A stretch of 54,131 nt of DNA from Aldersonia sp. NBC_00410. GTDB lineage: Bacteria > Actinomycetota > Actinomycetes > Mycobacteriales > Mycobacteriaceae. A program made the position numbers and the translations under genes. Location of the stretch: contig NZ_JAPENM010000018.1 in assembly GCF_026342035.1 (NCBI RefSeq), positions 1 through 54,131 on the forward strand, given 5' to 3'. Below the pieces are notes generated by a model that searched no databases, had not been told where the DNA came from, and was given only the letters and a program-made list of their open reading frames with translations. Shown piece by piece: positions 1-8,634 of the stretch; within the stretch, counting starts at the first letter, position 1, and each line of letters begins with the position of its first letter.

Positions 1-52
1 CCAGTGGCGGCGCGGGCTGCGGCGATCGGGAATCGGGGTGAAGCTCTGTCAC
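1..52 (-). CDS. 5' end of a gene running out of the window
   Basis: A GTG at 52-50 overlaps the TGA (51-49) of the GrpE-like gene, so translation is probably coupled. Only 17 codons are present, starting M-T-E-L-H-P-D-S, polar and proline-rich. The product cannot be identified. Related loci that pair GrpE with a dynamin-like GTPase often carry an Hsp70 (DnaK-like) gene, so this may be one, but that is inference only. Confidence 0.45.
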   Translation of the reverse strand, partial: MTELHPDSRSPQPAPPL

Positions 53-477
53 ACCTGGCCACCGATTGGCGCGGGACGGGTCAGGACGACGACCTCGGCG
101 GGGCGCAGCACACCGGTGGGAGCAATCCAGCCGGGGCGCACGAGCGCGGCGATGGTGTCGGCCTCGCATGGTGTTGCTGCGGGACGGGAATCGATGGCGC
201 GGTGGTGGTTCGGGTCGAACACTGCGCCTGCAGTGGCCGCCACTGGGGTGACATCGGCCGTGGCGAGGAGGTCGGTGATGCGGGCACGGGTGTCGGGGGC
301 GTCGCCTTGGTCGTGCAGCAGGATCAACTGCTCGACGAGTCTGCGGGCCACCCCGTCGGCGCCCGCTGCTGGAACGGGCGCGGGGACCGTCTCGCGGCGG
401 CCGTGCAGCCACCAGCCCACCGCGGTACCGGCCAGGACAGCAACTACCACCAGCAGTGTGATGATCGCCACGTTCAC
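49..477 (-). CDS. membrane-anchored GrpE-like nucleotide-exchange protein
   Basis: I start the protein at the GTG at 477-475, which puts a hydrophobic segment (NVAIITLLVVVAVLAG) right at the N-terminus, followed by WWLHGRR. This gives about 142 residues, shorter than cytosolic GrpE. The C-terminal half reads like the GrpE beta domain: FDP-x-HHRAI, then a stretch ending LRPGWI...GVLRPAEVVVL, matching the family pattern of a conserved FDP-xx-HEA and VLRPA-x-V. The long GrpE coiled coil is largely missing and is replaced by the membrane anchor. GrpE proteins release ADP from Hsp70 chaperones, so this one would do so at the membrane. It is divergent from the lipoprotein/dynamin operon. The open frame continues upstream to 723, but that extension is Arg/Cys-rich and looks non-coding. 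Confidence 0.6.
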   Translation of the reverse strand: MNVAIITLLVVVAVLAGTAVGWWLHGRRETVPAPVPAAGADGVARRLVEQLILLHDQGDAPDTRARITDLLATADVTPVAATAGAVFDPNHHRAIDSRPAATPCEADTIAALVRPGWIAPTGVLRPAEVVVLTRPAPIGGQV

Positions 478-843
478 GGCGTTTCCCGGCCGTCGCGGCG
501 TCCGGGCACGACCGTGCCCAGCGCAGCGGCATTCCACCGCACATGCGTGCTCATCGAACGAAAACCCCCGGTAGCCCCATAATCCCGGGTGGCGGCGATT
601 CGCGTCGCGCATCCGGGGACGGCCAGGCCGCCGGGTGTGTACCCTACCCGACGACCGACTTTCAGCTACACGTCGGTTATCGTCTGGCAAGCCTTTGGGG
701 GGCGTGGGGGAACCTTTCCCCACCGTGGCGCATCGAAGCCATCAACAGCATCGCTTTCGCGCACGTGTATCGGTTCGGCGGATCGTTCCGTCGGAGTTGA
801 TGCTCCCTGCGCGGCGAACCCGTTGAGCACTAGGAGCTTCGAT
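478..843. promoter_or_regulatory. divergent intergenic region
   Basis: About 366 bases separate the leftward GrpE-like gene from the rightward lipoprotein genes and must hold promoters for both. No operator or hairpin could be recognised. A ribosome-binding AGGAG precedes the ATG at 844. Confidence 0.4.
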
Positions 844-2136
844 ATGAGTAGACGCACGCTCGTCTCACTGACCGCCGCGTGCGCCGCGGTCACCGTTCTT
901 GCCACCGGTTGCGGCGGCAGCGACGGTGACGACACGCCGGCAGGCAGTGGTGGCGACCAGCTCGCCACCAGCATCCCTGCCGCGCCGGGTGAACTCGACC
1001 CCGGCAAGTACGCCACCGCGCCGCAACCGGCGTTCGATGTTGCCGGCAGCGACAGCAAGGGCCGCATCGTCGAAGGCCAGCGGATGGCCGAGTTCGTCAC
1101 CTTGCCCTACGAGGTCGACCCGGCCCTCACCGAAGGCCGCGGACTCGGTGGTGTTCTGAAGAACGCCGACGCCAGCGCCAACATCCTCGGTGAGGATCTG
1201 GTCAAGGTCTCGGTCAACAACGGCATGGTGATGGGCTTCACCACCTCCCGCAACGAACCGGGCAACAGCACCGGCAACAAGCGGTTCCTGCACGCAGTGT
1301 TCCGCTTCCCCGACGCCGCGGCCGCGAAAAAGGCCGCCGACGAATACGCCAAGGCCGACCTGCTGCCCCCGACCGGCTTCGACGGCAAGCCGATCGAAAA
1401 CCCGCCCACCGCGACCGCCACCACGATCGACGTCGCGCCCAACACGAGGGTCGTGACCGCCGCCGGACCTGGGCCCGAGGACAAGATCACCACGAACGCG
1501 TTCACGGCGCACGGCGACTTCGTGTTCTACGACTGGACCGAAGTAGCGGTCGCGGACAAGGATTGGCAAGCCAAGGCGATCGCGAAGGCCGTCAGCCTGC
1601 AGGGCCCGCTGATCGACAAGTTCCCTGCCACCCCGGTCGCGGACATGCCGAACCTGCCGATGGACGTCGACCACGTCCTCATCTACACCGTTCCCCCGCT
1701 CCACGGGGACCGCATGACCAACGATCTGGCGGTCTACGGCTCGCGCGGCGCCGCGCACGGTGCGAACAACCCCGAGCAGAACGTCAAGGACTTCGCCGAG
1801 ACCGGCACCACACTGCAAGCGGTCGACGCCACCAACGTGTATCGCTCCGACACCGAGGCGGGCGCAAACAAGCTCCTGACCCTGTTCGCCGGGGAGTTCC
1901 TCACCCCGCCCAGCGATCCGCTCGAAGAGCCGTGGACCGAGATCACCGGCCCGGCCGGTGTTCCCAACGCCAAATGCATGACCAAGCAGGACGCAGACGG
2001 GGCCGGTCACGCGTATTCCTACTGCCTGGTGCAGCGCGGCAACTATCTCGGTGAAACCAGCGGCATGGACGAGAAGGACGTCCTGCAGCGCATCACCGCG
2101 CAATACATGGTCCTCGATGGCGCCGACACCCAATAG
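844..2136 (+). CDS. DUF7373-like lipoprotein, first tandem copy
   Basis: 430 residues with a lipoprotein signal peptide: MSRR, a hydrophobic core and a lipobox ending ATGC with the lipidated Cys at residue 23. A Gly/Asp-rich linker follows. The mature domain contains VEGQRMAEFVTLPYEVDP, FRFPDAAAAKKAADEYA and a C-terminal NAKCMTK...YCLVQRGNY, which recur in the next gene. The length and motifs match the Nocardia/Mycobacterium lipoproteins classed as DUF7373, of unknown function. An AGGAG lies 7 bases before the ATG; the frame is open further upstream but without a signal peptide. Two C-terminal Cys residues could form a disulphide. It probably sits on the outer face of the cytoplasmic membrane and is the first gene of the dynamin operon. 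Confidence 0.8.
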   Translation: MSRRTLVSLTAACAAVTVLATGCGGSDGDDTPAGSGGDQLATSIPAAPGELDPGKYATAPQPAFDVAGSDSKGRIVEGQRMAEFVTLPYEVDPALTEGRGLGGVLKNADASANILGEDLVKVSVNNGMVMGFTTSRNEPGNSTGNKRFLHAVFRFPDAAAAKKAADEYAKADLLPPTGFDGKPIENPPTATATTIDVAPNTRVVTAAGPGPEDKITTNAFTAHGDFVFYDWTEVAVADKDWQAKAIAKAVSLQGPLIDKFPATPVADMPNLPMDVDHVLIYTVPPLHGDRMTNDLAVYGSRGAAHGANNPEQNVKDFAETGTTLQAVDATNVYRSDTEAGANKLLTLFAGEFLTPPSDPLEEPWTEITGPAGVPNAKCMTKQDADGAGHAYSYCLVQRGNYLGETSGMDEKDVLQRITAQYMVLDGADTQ

Positions 2137-2192
2137 CACGCTCAACCTCTCGGCCCGCCCTGCGGACCCGTTGACCAACAAGGAGTTTCGAC

Positions 2193-3482
2193 ATGAGTAG
2201 ACGCACGATCGTCTCACTGGCAGCTGCAGGCGCCGCGGTTGCCGTGCTCGTCACCGGCTGCGGCAAGGACAGCGCGGACACCGCGGCCGCCAGTGGTGGC
2301 GACCAGCTCGCCACCACCATCCCCGCACCCGAGGGTGAACCCGACCCCGGCAAGTACGCCACCGCACCGCAACCGGCCTTCGACGTCGCCGGCAGCGACG
2401 AAAAGGGCCGCATCATCGAGGGTCAGCGGATGGCGGAATTCGTCACCCTCCCCTACGAGGTCGACCCGATCCTCTCCGAGGGCGGGGGCATGGGCAACGT
2501 CATCAAGAACGCCGACTCGAGCGGGAGCACGCTGAGCACCGAAGCTCTGGTGAAGGTGTCGGTCGACAACGGCATGGTGATGGGGTTCAAGACCGCCCGC
2601 AGCGAACCGGGCAACGCCACCGAGGTCAAGCGGTTCATGCACGCGGTGTTCCGCTTCCCCGACGCCGCCGCCGCGAAGAAGGCCGCCGACGAATATGCGC
2701 GAACGACTCTGCTGCCGCCCACGCTGAACGGCAAACCGATCGAGAACCCTCCCACCGCGGCCGCGACGACGATCGACGTTCTGCCCAACACGCAGGTGGT
2801 GGTCTCGTCCGGGCCCGGACCCGACGACAAGGTCACGACGTACGCGTACACCGCGCACGGTGACTTCGTGTTCTACGACACGACCGAATCCGCTGCCGCG
2901 GACAAGGATTGGCAGGCGAAGGCGATCGCCAAGTCCGTCAGCCTGCAGGGCCCGCTGATCGACAAGTTCCCCGCCACCCCGGTCGCGGACATGCCGAACC
3001 TGCCGATCGACGTCGACCACGTCCTCATCTACACCGTTCCCCCGCTCGACGGGAACCGCACGACCAACGATCTGGCCGTGTATGCGGGTCGCGGCGCCGC
3101 GCACACCGCGGACAACCCCGAGCAGAACGTCAAGGACTTCGAAGAAACCGGCACCACACTGCAGGCCGTCGACGGCACCCAGGTCTACCGCTCCGACAGC
3201 GAGCAGGGCGCGAACGAGTTGTTCTCCCGGTTCATCACCGAAACACTTGCCCCGCCGAGTGATCCGCTCGAAGAGCCGTGGACCGAGATCGCCGGCCCGG
3301 CCGGGGTGCCCAACGCCAAATGCGTCGAGCAGAAGAGTTCCTACCCCGGTTCCGACCCCTACGTCTACTGCCTGGTGCAGCGGGGCAACTATGTCGGTGA
3401 GGCCAGCGGCGCGGGAGAGACAGACACCCTGCAGAAGATCACCGCGCAGTACCTGGTACTCGATGGCGCCGGCACCGCGTAG
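2193..3482 (+). CDS. DUF7373-like lipoprotein, second tandem copy
   Basis: 429 residues, collinear with the previous protein and clearly its paralogue. Both share the MSRRT-V-S start, the lipobox Cys at residue 23, GGDQLAT-IPA, EGQRMAEFVTLPYEVDP, IDKFPATPVADMPNLP and PSDPLEEPWTEI-GPAGVPNAKC. Divergence is concentrated around residues 95-125, 170-200 and the last 50, suggesting different ligands or partners. It lies 56 bases behind copy 1 with its own AAGGAG site, so the pair arose by local duplication and is co-transcribed. Function unknown. Confidence 0.8.
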   Translation: MSRRTIVSLAAAGAAVAVLVTGCGKDSADTAAASGGDQLATTIPAPEGEPDPGKYATAPQPAFDVAGSDEKGRIIEGQRMAEFVTLPYEVDPILSEGGGMGNVIKNADSSGSTLSTEALVKVSVDNGMVMGFKTARSEPGNATEVKRFMHAVFRFPDAAAAKKAADEYARTTLLPPTLNGKPIENPPTAAATTIDVLPNTQVVVSSGPGPDDKVTTYAYTAHGDFVFYDTTESAAADKDWQAKAIAKSVSLQGPLIDKFPATPVADMPNLPIDVDHVLIYTVPPLDGNRTTNDLAVYAGRGAAHTADNPEQNVKDFEETGTTLQAVDGTQVYRSDSEQGANELFSRFITETLAPPSDPLEEPWTEIAGPAGVPNAKCVEQKSSYPGSDPYVYCLVQRGNYVGEASGAGETDTLQKITAQYLVLDGAGTA

Positions 3483-3494
3483 GACAGTGCGGCG

Positions 3495-3528
3495 AGTGCC
3501 GGCGACGGTCGCTGCCGTCGCCGGCGCT
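3495..3528. terminator. strong intercistronic hairpin
   Basis: Perfect 11-bp arms GCCGGCGACGG (3498-3508) and CCGTCGCCGGC (3515-3525) with a 6-base loop; the stem extends by three more pairs including one wobble. There is no T tract. It lies between the second lipoprotein and the GTPase gene, so it may act as a partial terminator or an mRNA-stabilising processing site that sets their ratio. Confidence 0.55.
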
Positions 3529-3581
3529 GCGGCCGTACACACCCCAACGTCCCCGGCCTTCCGCGCGGCCGGCGTTCTCCG

Positions 3582-5459
3582 ATGACCGCGCCTGCCTTGC
3601 CAACCGCCCCGACCGAGACAGCGCCCGGCCGCGTCGATTCGGTGCTCGACTCGGCCGGAAAGATTCTGCGCGCCTACAAATTCGGCGACACCGCCGATCT
3701 GGCCGAACGCCAAGCCGGCACCAGCAACCAGCAGCGGGCCGTGGTGGTGGTCGGTGAGGTGAAACGCGGCAAGAGCGCCCTGGTCAACGCCCTGGTTTCG
3801 CGGCGAGAGGCCTCACCGGTCGATGTCGATGTGACCACGTCGGCGACCGTGCACGTCGTGGCCGCCTCCGAACGTCACCCCGACGGCACCGCCGACCTGA
3901 TCTTTCCCGGCACCGCGACCAGGATCCCGGCGACTGAGCTGCCCGAATGGGTGACCGCGACCGGGCGCTACGTGCGTGACCCCGGGGTGGAGTCGCTACC
4001 GACACGGGCCGTGCTGCCGGTCGAAAGCCGTTGGCTCGCCGAGCACGACATCGTGGTCATGGACACCCCCGGCACCGGTGGGCTCGACCAGTCGCACGCG
4101 CAGCTTGCGACGATGTCCGCGCAGCAGGCCTGTGTGCTGGTTGTGGTGTGCGACTCCTCGACCCCGATCACCGCCCCCGAGATGGCGTTTCTGCGGGCGG
4201 CTTCGGCGTCGGTGGATTCGGTGATCGTGGCGGTGACCAAGACCGACAAGAACCTGCGCCGCTACCGGCCGATCGTCGCGGAGAACAAGCGCCTCATCCG
4301 CGAACACACCGGCCGCGACATCCCGGTGATCGCGGTGTCCTGCGTGCGGGCGCACGCCGCCGACGAACTGCCCGCCGGGCCGCGACGCGATCAGGGGCTC
4401 GCCTCCACCGGGATCGTCGAGCTGCGGGCCGTCATCGAAGCCAAACTCGACCTCGGGGCGCGGCTTCCGGCGGTCAACGCGCTGCGCACCTCATGGGAAG
4501 GGCTGCGCCTGGTCGCGGACAAACTGCGCACCGATATCGCGGCGCTGACCGACAGTCCCGCCGTGGTCGCCGACCTCACACAGGAGCAGAACCGGCTGAC
4601 CGAGCTGAAAAACCACAGCGGGCAATGGGAGCTGCACCTGGGCCGTGACCTGACGCTGGCGCGCCAGTCCGCCGTCAGTGTGCTCGACGAGCAACTCGAC
4701 GAGTTGAAAACCAAATGGACCACCCGCATCAACAAGAACGGCCTGGAAGTACTCCGCAAAAACCCTCAGGTGTTCACCGCAGAAATCGAGACCGACCTCA
4801 TCGCGGCGATGGGGGCGGCGGTTCAGAAGTTCCTCGACGAACTACACGCCATCATCGGCCCGCTGTTCGACTCACCGGCGGTGTGGGACGAGATCCAGCA
4901 GCAGATCATGGCATCACTGCAGACCGACACTCTGCAGACCGGCAATGTCGCCAGCAAACGCCAGGGACTCATCGACCCCACCGTGCTGTCCATGGGCATG
5001 ATGGGCACCTCGATGCTCGGCGCGCTGCTCGGCATCGGCGCAATCGCTGGCGTGGTGTGGATCGGTGTCAACCTCGGCTACCGAGCAATGCGCGCCGGCA
5101 AGCAGAATCTGCTGACCTGGCTGCGCGAAACCCTGGGCACCGCCCGCGGCAGCACCGCCCGCATGCTCGAAGCGGCACTGACCACCGCCCGCCCCGAAAT
5201 CGTCATCCGCTACCGCGAGCACCTGCGCACCAGCATGGAACAGGTGCAAAAGCAGATGATCGACGTGAAGGAAGCCGCCCGTCTCGACGCCGCCACCCGC
5301 GAGCAGTCCCTCAAGAAACTGACCGGGAACCAGCGCGTCGTCGACGCACGGATCAGTGAAATCCACACCCTGATCACCGAACTCACCGCAATCCCGCCGT
5401 CGCGCGAAACTTCTTCCCCGCATCCGGAACATTCGGTTCCCGCCGCGCATCTGACGTAA
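3582..5459 (+). CDS. dynamin-like GTPase
   Basis: 625 residues. The GTPase motifs are in order: G1 GEVKRGKS (58-65), a switch-I Thr near 86, G3 DTPGTGG (161-167) and G4 TKTD (219-222). A long helical stalk follows, then a hydrophobic segment near 468-500 (MGMMGTSMLGALLGIGAIAGVVW in part) that fits a membrane paddle, then a helical C-terminus. This is the layout of bacterial dynamin-like proteins and of mycobacterial IniA/IniC. Such proteins bind and remodel or repair membranes using GTP. Together with the lipoproteins and the GrpE-like protein it suggests an envelope-stress or membrane-repair locus. The ATG at 3582 has a weak ribosome site, so expression may depend on upstream translation. 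Confidence 0.88.
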   Translation: MTAPALPTAPTETAPGRVDSVLDSAGKILRAYKFGDTADLAERQAGTSNQQRAVVVVGEVKRGKSALVNALVSRREASPVDVDVTTSATVHVVAASERHPDGTADLIFPGTATRIPATELPEWVTATGRYVRDPGVESLPTRAVLPVESRWLAEHDIVVMDTPGTGGLDQSHAQLATMSAQQACVLVVVCDSSTPITAPEMAFLRAASASVDSVIVAVTKTDKNLRRYRPIVAENKRLIREHTGRDIPVIAVSCVRAHAADELPAGPRRDQGLASTGIVELRAVIEAKLDLGARLPAVNALRTSWEGLRLVADKLRTDIAALTDSPAVVADLTQEQNRLTELKNHSGQWELHLGRDLTLARQSAVSVLDEQLDELKTKWTTRINKNGLEVLRKNPQVFTAEIETDLIAAMGAAVQKFLDELHAIIGPLFDSPAVWDEIQQQIMASLQTDTLQTGNVASKRQGLIDPTVLSMGMMGTSMLGALLGIGAIAGVVWIGVNLGYRAMRAGKQNLLTWLRETLGTARGSTARMLEAALTTARPEIVIRYREHLRTSMEQVQKQMIDVKEAARLDAATREQSLKKLTGNQRVVDARISEIHTLITELTAIPPSRETSSPHPEHSVPAAHLT

Positions 5460-5496
5460 CAACCGCGCAAGACCACCGCACCGAAAGGACCCACCC

Positions 5497-6186
5497 ATGA
5501 CCCACCCCGCCGACATCCCCGACCTCGCCGACATCACCGGCGACCCGGACAACGCGCACTTCGGTGACAGCCCGGCCCAGTCCCCCACCGTCGAAGGCGG
5601 CCTCTACACCGGCACCGATACCCCCACCGCCGACCCCGCGATTGCGCCCAACCCGCCCGTCGCGCCGCCCACGACCGCCCCAACCCCGAGCGAGCCGGCC
5701 AGCACCGCCCCCTACATCTCCGACGAGGACACCAACGGTGACGGCGTGCGCGACGTTCAGCATGTGGACCTCGACCACGACGGTCGCGACGACGAGGTCA
5801 TCCGCGACACCGACGGTGACGGAAACGCGGACAGGACCGAAACCTCCACCCAGGACGACGGCCGCTTCGACCAGGTGGAAGTCGACACCAACCACGATGC
5901 ACTCGCCGACTTCAAATACACCGACACCAACGGTGACGGGACGCTCGACACCGCGATGATCGACACCAACCACGACGGGCTCTACGACGAACTCGACACC
6001 GACACCAACGGTGACGGCGTGATCGACACCGTGCTCTCCGACGTCAACGACGACGGCACCTTCGACGTGATGGGCATCGACACCAACGGCGACGGATACG
6101 CCGACGAGCACCTGGTCCACACCGCCGAGGGCAACTGGGCACCCGTCGACGATCAGGTCCACGGGATCGACCCGCACGACGTCTGA
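5497..6186 (+). CDS. Asp-rich calcium-type repeat protein
   Basis: 229 residues, very acidic, with no signal peptide or membrane segment. After a Pro/Thr-rich stretch (to about residue 70) come tandem repeats of 12-13 residues of the type DTNGDGVxDxxxxD (for example DTNGDGVRD, DTDGDGNAD, DTNGDGTLD, DTNGDGVID, DTNGDGYAD). These DxDGD loops are the calcium-coordination pattern of dockerin, thrombospondin type-3 and EF-hand loops. The repeats cover most of residues 72-205. An AAAGGA ribosome site precedes the ATG. Position in the dynamin operon suggests a calcium-responsive scaffold, but this is inference. Confidence 0.7.
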   Translation: MTHPADIPDLADITGDPDNAHFGDSPAQSPTVEGGLYTGTDTPTADPAIAPNPPVAPPTTAPTPSEPASTAPYISDEDTNGDGVRDVQHVDLDHDGRDDEVIRDTDGDGNADRTETSTQDDGRFDQVEVDTNHDALADFKYTDTNGDGTLDTAMIDTNHDGLYDELDTDTNGDGVIDTVLSDVNDDGTFDVMGIDTNGDGYADEHLVHTAEGNWAPVDDQVHGIDPHDV

Positions 6187-6247
6187 CCCGCCTCCCCCTT
6201 GCCCGGCCCGGGCCGAACCAGGCCAACGAGAACGGAAAGTAGCGAAC

Positions 6248-7219
6248 ATGCATTCGTTTGACATCGACCCGTTCGGCCCGGCCGGCGAGGACACCGCTGT
6301 CGATATCGATCCACACCCGATCGCAGCGTCGATAGATTTCACCGACAACGATTTCGCCGGTGGCGGTGGGATCGACCCACAGTTGATCGCACCCGCGATC
6401 GACTTCTCGACCTCCTTCGACGGTGCCCACATCCCCGACATTCCCGACCTCGCACCACATTCCGCGGCGACACCACCGCCGCCCGCACCCGACCCGGAAC
6501 CCGCGCCGCTTCCAGCGCCGGAACCGGAACCGGACCCCGCGCCTGCACCCCAGGATGATCCCGCTGCATCGCCGCCCGCACCCGAGAACACCGTCCATGG
6601 CGATGCAGACACCTACGCCGACAATTGGTTCTACCAAGTCGTCAACGGCTACTGCGGGCCGTCGAGCGCAGCACAGATCGTGTCCGAGTACACCGGGCTC
6701 GACATCAAGGACCCCGAGCAGTTGGCCAGCCGCGCAACCGAACTCGGACTCTGGTGCAACGGCGACCCGTCCCAGGGGATGACGCTGTCCAACCTCGAAG
6801 TTCTCCTCGACGATCAGGGCGTTCCCTGCCACACCGAATCCAGCTCCCTCGACGACCTCGAACACCTGCTCGACCAGGGCTACGGAGTCATCGCGATGGT
6901 CGACTCCGGTGAAATCTGGGATCCCGCATCCGAAAACGGTGAAGACGGGCAACCCGACCACGTCCTCGTGGTCACCTCGATCGACACCGACCGCGGTGTC
7001 GTCGTGCTCTCCGACACCGGCAAGCCCGACGGCAACGAGGAAACCGTGCCGATCGACCAGTTCGAAAACGCCTGGGCCGACTCCGGCCACCGACTGCTCG
7101 TGGCCGACAACCCGGATCCCAACCTCGCCGCCGCTCCTCCCGTCGACCAGGCTGTCACCGCGGTCGACCACTACCCCTGGTCGATCGTCGACCTCGCCCA
7201 CCGCGCCGGCGCATCCTGA
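6248..7219 (+). CDS. C39-like cysteine peptidase
   Basis: 323 residues. Residues 1-112 are acidic and proline-rich (PPPPAPDPEPAPLPAPEPEP in part) without a signal peptide. Residues 120-295 form a C39-like (papain-fold) domain: Gln130 in WFYQ, catalytic Cys136 in NGYCGPSS, His238 in PDHVLVV and Asp256 in LSDTG. The domain resembles stand-alone C39-like proteins, not ABC-transporter-fused bacteriocin peptidases. It follows the repeat protein in the same operon and could process a neighbour, but no double-Gly leader is visible nearby. An alternative is an inactive C39-like binding module. Confidence 0.75.
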   Translation: MHSFDIDPFGPAGEDTAVDIDPHPIAASIDFTDNDFAGGGGIDPQLIAPAIDFSTSFDGAHIPDIPDLAPHSAATPPPPAPDPEPAPLPAPEPEPDPAPAPQDDPAASPPAPENTVHGDADTYADNWFYQVVNGYCGPSSAAQIVSEYTGLDIKDPEQLASRATELGLWCNGDPSQGMTLSNLEVLLDDQGVPCHTESSSLDDLEHLLDQGYGVIAMVDSGEIWDPASENGEDGQPDHVLVVTSIDTDRGVVVLSDTGKPDGNEETVPIDQFENAWADSGHRLLVADNPDPNLAAAPPVDQAVTAVDHYPWSIVDLAHRAGAS

Positions 7220-7244
7220 GACAGGCGTCGCCTTCGACGCGAAA

Positions 7245-7281
7245 AGCCCCGGCCGAAGCGGGGGAGCTTCGGACCGGGGCT
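7245..7281. terminator. hairpin after the C39-like gene
   Basis: Left arm AGCCCCGGCCGAAGC (7245-7259) pairs with 7266-7281 through 15 base pairs with one bulged A (7273); the loop is six bases, G-rich. It starts 26 bases after the peptidase stop and has no T tract. It probably terminates or attenuates the dynamin operon. Confidence 0.6.
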
Positions 7282-7469
7282 ACATCGCGCCTGACACCTC
7301 GGGGAAGGTTCATCAGGGGCGTCCCGGACTTCGGCGGGGGGCCGAAGTCTCCGGGGGGAAGCCGGGCAACGATCCGGGGGGCGGCCGTTACCGGGCATGC
7401 GCCACGATACCCGAACCGACGCGGAGTCACTCGCGTGCCACACGCCTTAATCGAAAGGAAGAATCGGCC

Positions 7470-8210
7470 ATGACCACACCGGGCCACGGATACCCCCGTT
7501 ACGGAAACGACCAGCAGCACAACGGGTCAAGCCCAGGAAACGAGTACGCCCCCCACGGCAACTACCCCGCCCCTGCCGCTGGGGCCACACCACAATGGCC
7601 GACCGGCCCGGACCGGGTCACACCCACCACCGGAAACCCGTGCCCCACCGAGGCCGCGTACCCGGACCCGAACACGCCAGCCGTACCTCGCTACAGCGGA
7701 CCCGCGACCCATCAGGGCCCGCCCGCCGCCGGGCAGCCGGTACAGGGCAACCCGTGGAACTACCCGACATCTCAGCAGCCATATCCGACAGCCGGCCAAT
7801 GGGAAGTGCCCACCGCGGCCAACCACAACGGCACGTGGGGGCAGCAGCCGTACGCCGCGCCCGCCCAATGGGGCGGGTCGATTGGTCAGCCGCCGTCAGG
7901 GAACTCGTGGCAGCAACCGGGCTACCCTCCGGCACAGCCCCAGTGGACCACCACAACCCAACCGCCACTGCCCGACCACACGCCGGAAGCCAAACCCATT
8001 GCGCGGCTGTGGACAGCGAACTGGGTATCGTTGACAGCGAGCCTCGCGGCGATCGTCTACATCCTGCTCGATCTGATACTCGACTTCGGGATCATCGGAA
8101 TCGTCCCGGTCATCTACTCGATCACCGCGTTCCGGCGTAGAGAGAAACTGGCGCCCGTCGGCCTGGTCTGCGCGATCCTCGCGGTCGTCGCCGGCATAGC
8201 GCTTCGCTGA
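7470..8210 (+). CDS. Pro/Gly/Gln-rich protein with C-terminal membrane anchor
   Basis: 246 residues. The first 175 are low complexity, rich in Pro, Gly, Gln, Tyr, Asn and Trp (repeated PQW, QQPY and QPP motifs). Two hydrophobic segments follow (about 188-215 and 230-246) separated by FRRREK. This matches the many actinobacterial DUF4190-like proteins with a disordered N-terminal tail on a two-helix membrane module. The ATG at 7470 is preceded by AAAGGAAG. The frame is open upstream to 6909, but that part overlaps the peptidase gene in another frame. Function unknown. Confidence 0.6.
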   Translation: MTTPGHGYPRYGNDQQHNGSSPGNEYAPHGNYPAPAAGATPQWPTGPDRVTPTTGNPCPTEAAYPDPNTPAVPRYSGPATHQGPPAAGQPVQGNPWNYPTSQQPYPTAGQWEVPTAANHNGTWGQQPYAAPAQWGGSIGQPPSGNSWQQPGYPPAQPQWTTTTQPPLPDHTPEAKPIARLWTANWVSLTASLAAIVYILLDLILDFGIIGIVPVIYSITAFRRREKLAPVGLVCAILAVVAGIALR

Positions 8211-8235
8211 CGCACCGATCGCACAGGAACGAGAC

Positions 8236-8490
8236 ATGACCGACGACGAGATCCGAGCACTCACCGACGATCTCCTCGCACTCCTCGACGAAGAAGCGGC
8301 GACGCTCATCGACGAGACGGTCCAGCGCCTCACCGACACAGACCTCGCCGCCGCGATCGACCGACTCCTCGCCATGGAGAAACTCGCTCTCTTCGACACC
8401 CGGATCGAGCGGGCCCTGCGCGCCCGCCGGGTTCTGCACGTGCTCTACAGCCACCAAGACTGCCGCCGAGTCCCGCGCGCGCAGCGTTGA
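8236..8490 (+). CDS. small acidic helical protein
   Basis: 84 residues. The first 50 are strongly acidic with heptad-like Leu/Ile spacing (LTDDLLALLDEEAATLIDE), the rest basic, suggesting a helical hairpin or an interaction partner. An AGGAA lies 8 bases before the ATG, and it follows the membrane protein by 25 bases, probably in one operon. No family recognised. Confidence 0.5.
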   Translation: MTDDEIRALTDDLLALLDEEAATLIDETVQRLTDTDLAAAIDRLLAMEKLALFDTRIERALRARRVLHVLYSHQDCRRVPRAQR

Positions 8491-8563
8491 TCGAAGCCCA
8501 TGGCCGTGATCGCCGCTGACCTCGTCGATCATGCGCCGCGGGCCGCCCCGAGTGTCGGGAAAA

Positions 8564-8586
8564 CCGGGCAGGCAGGCCCTGCCCGG
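8564..8586 (-). terminator. terminator of the leftward repeat protein gene
   Basis: Perfect 9-bp arms CCGGGCAGG (8564-8572) and CCTGCCCGG (8578-8586) with a 5-base loop. Read leftwards the stem is followed by TTTT (8563-8560). It lies 48 bases beyond the stop of the gene at 8635-8961, between two convergent genes. Confidence 0.65.
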
Positions 8587-8634
8587 CAACCCCTCGAACG
8601 CTATGAGCGAGGTCCCGGCCCCGCAACCCCTCGT

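Noticed and set aside
478-723. N-terminal extension of the GrpE-like protein to 723
   Set aside because: The added stretch is Arg/Cys-rich and would bury the hydrophobic anchor; a GTG start at 477 is simpler.
865-3713. Long minus-strand open frames opposite the lipoprotein genes
   Set aside because: They are antisense shadows of high-GC genes, Arg/Gly/Val-rich without ribosome sites.
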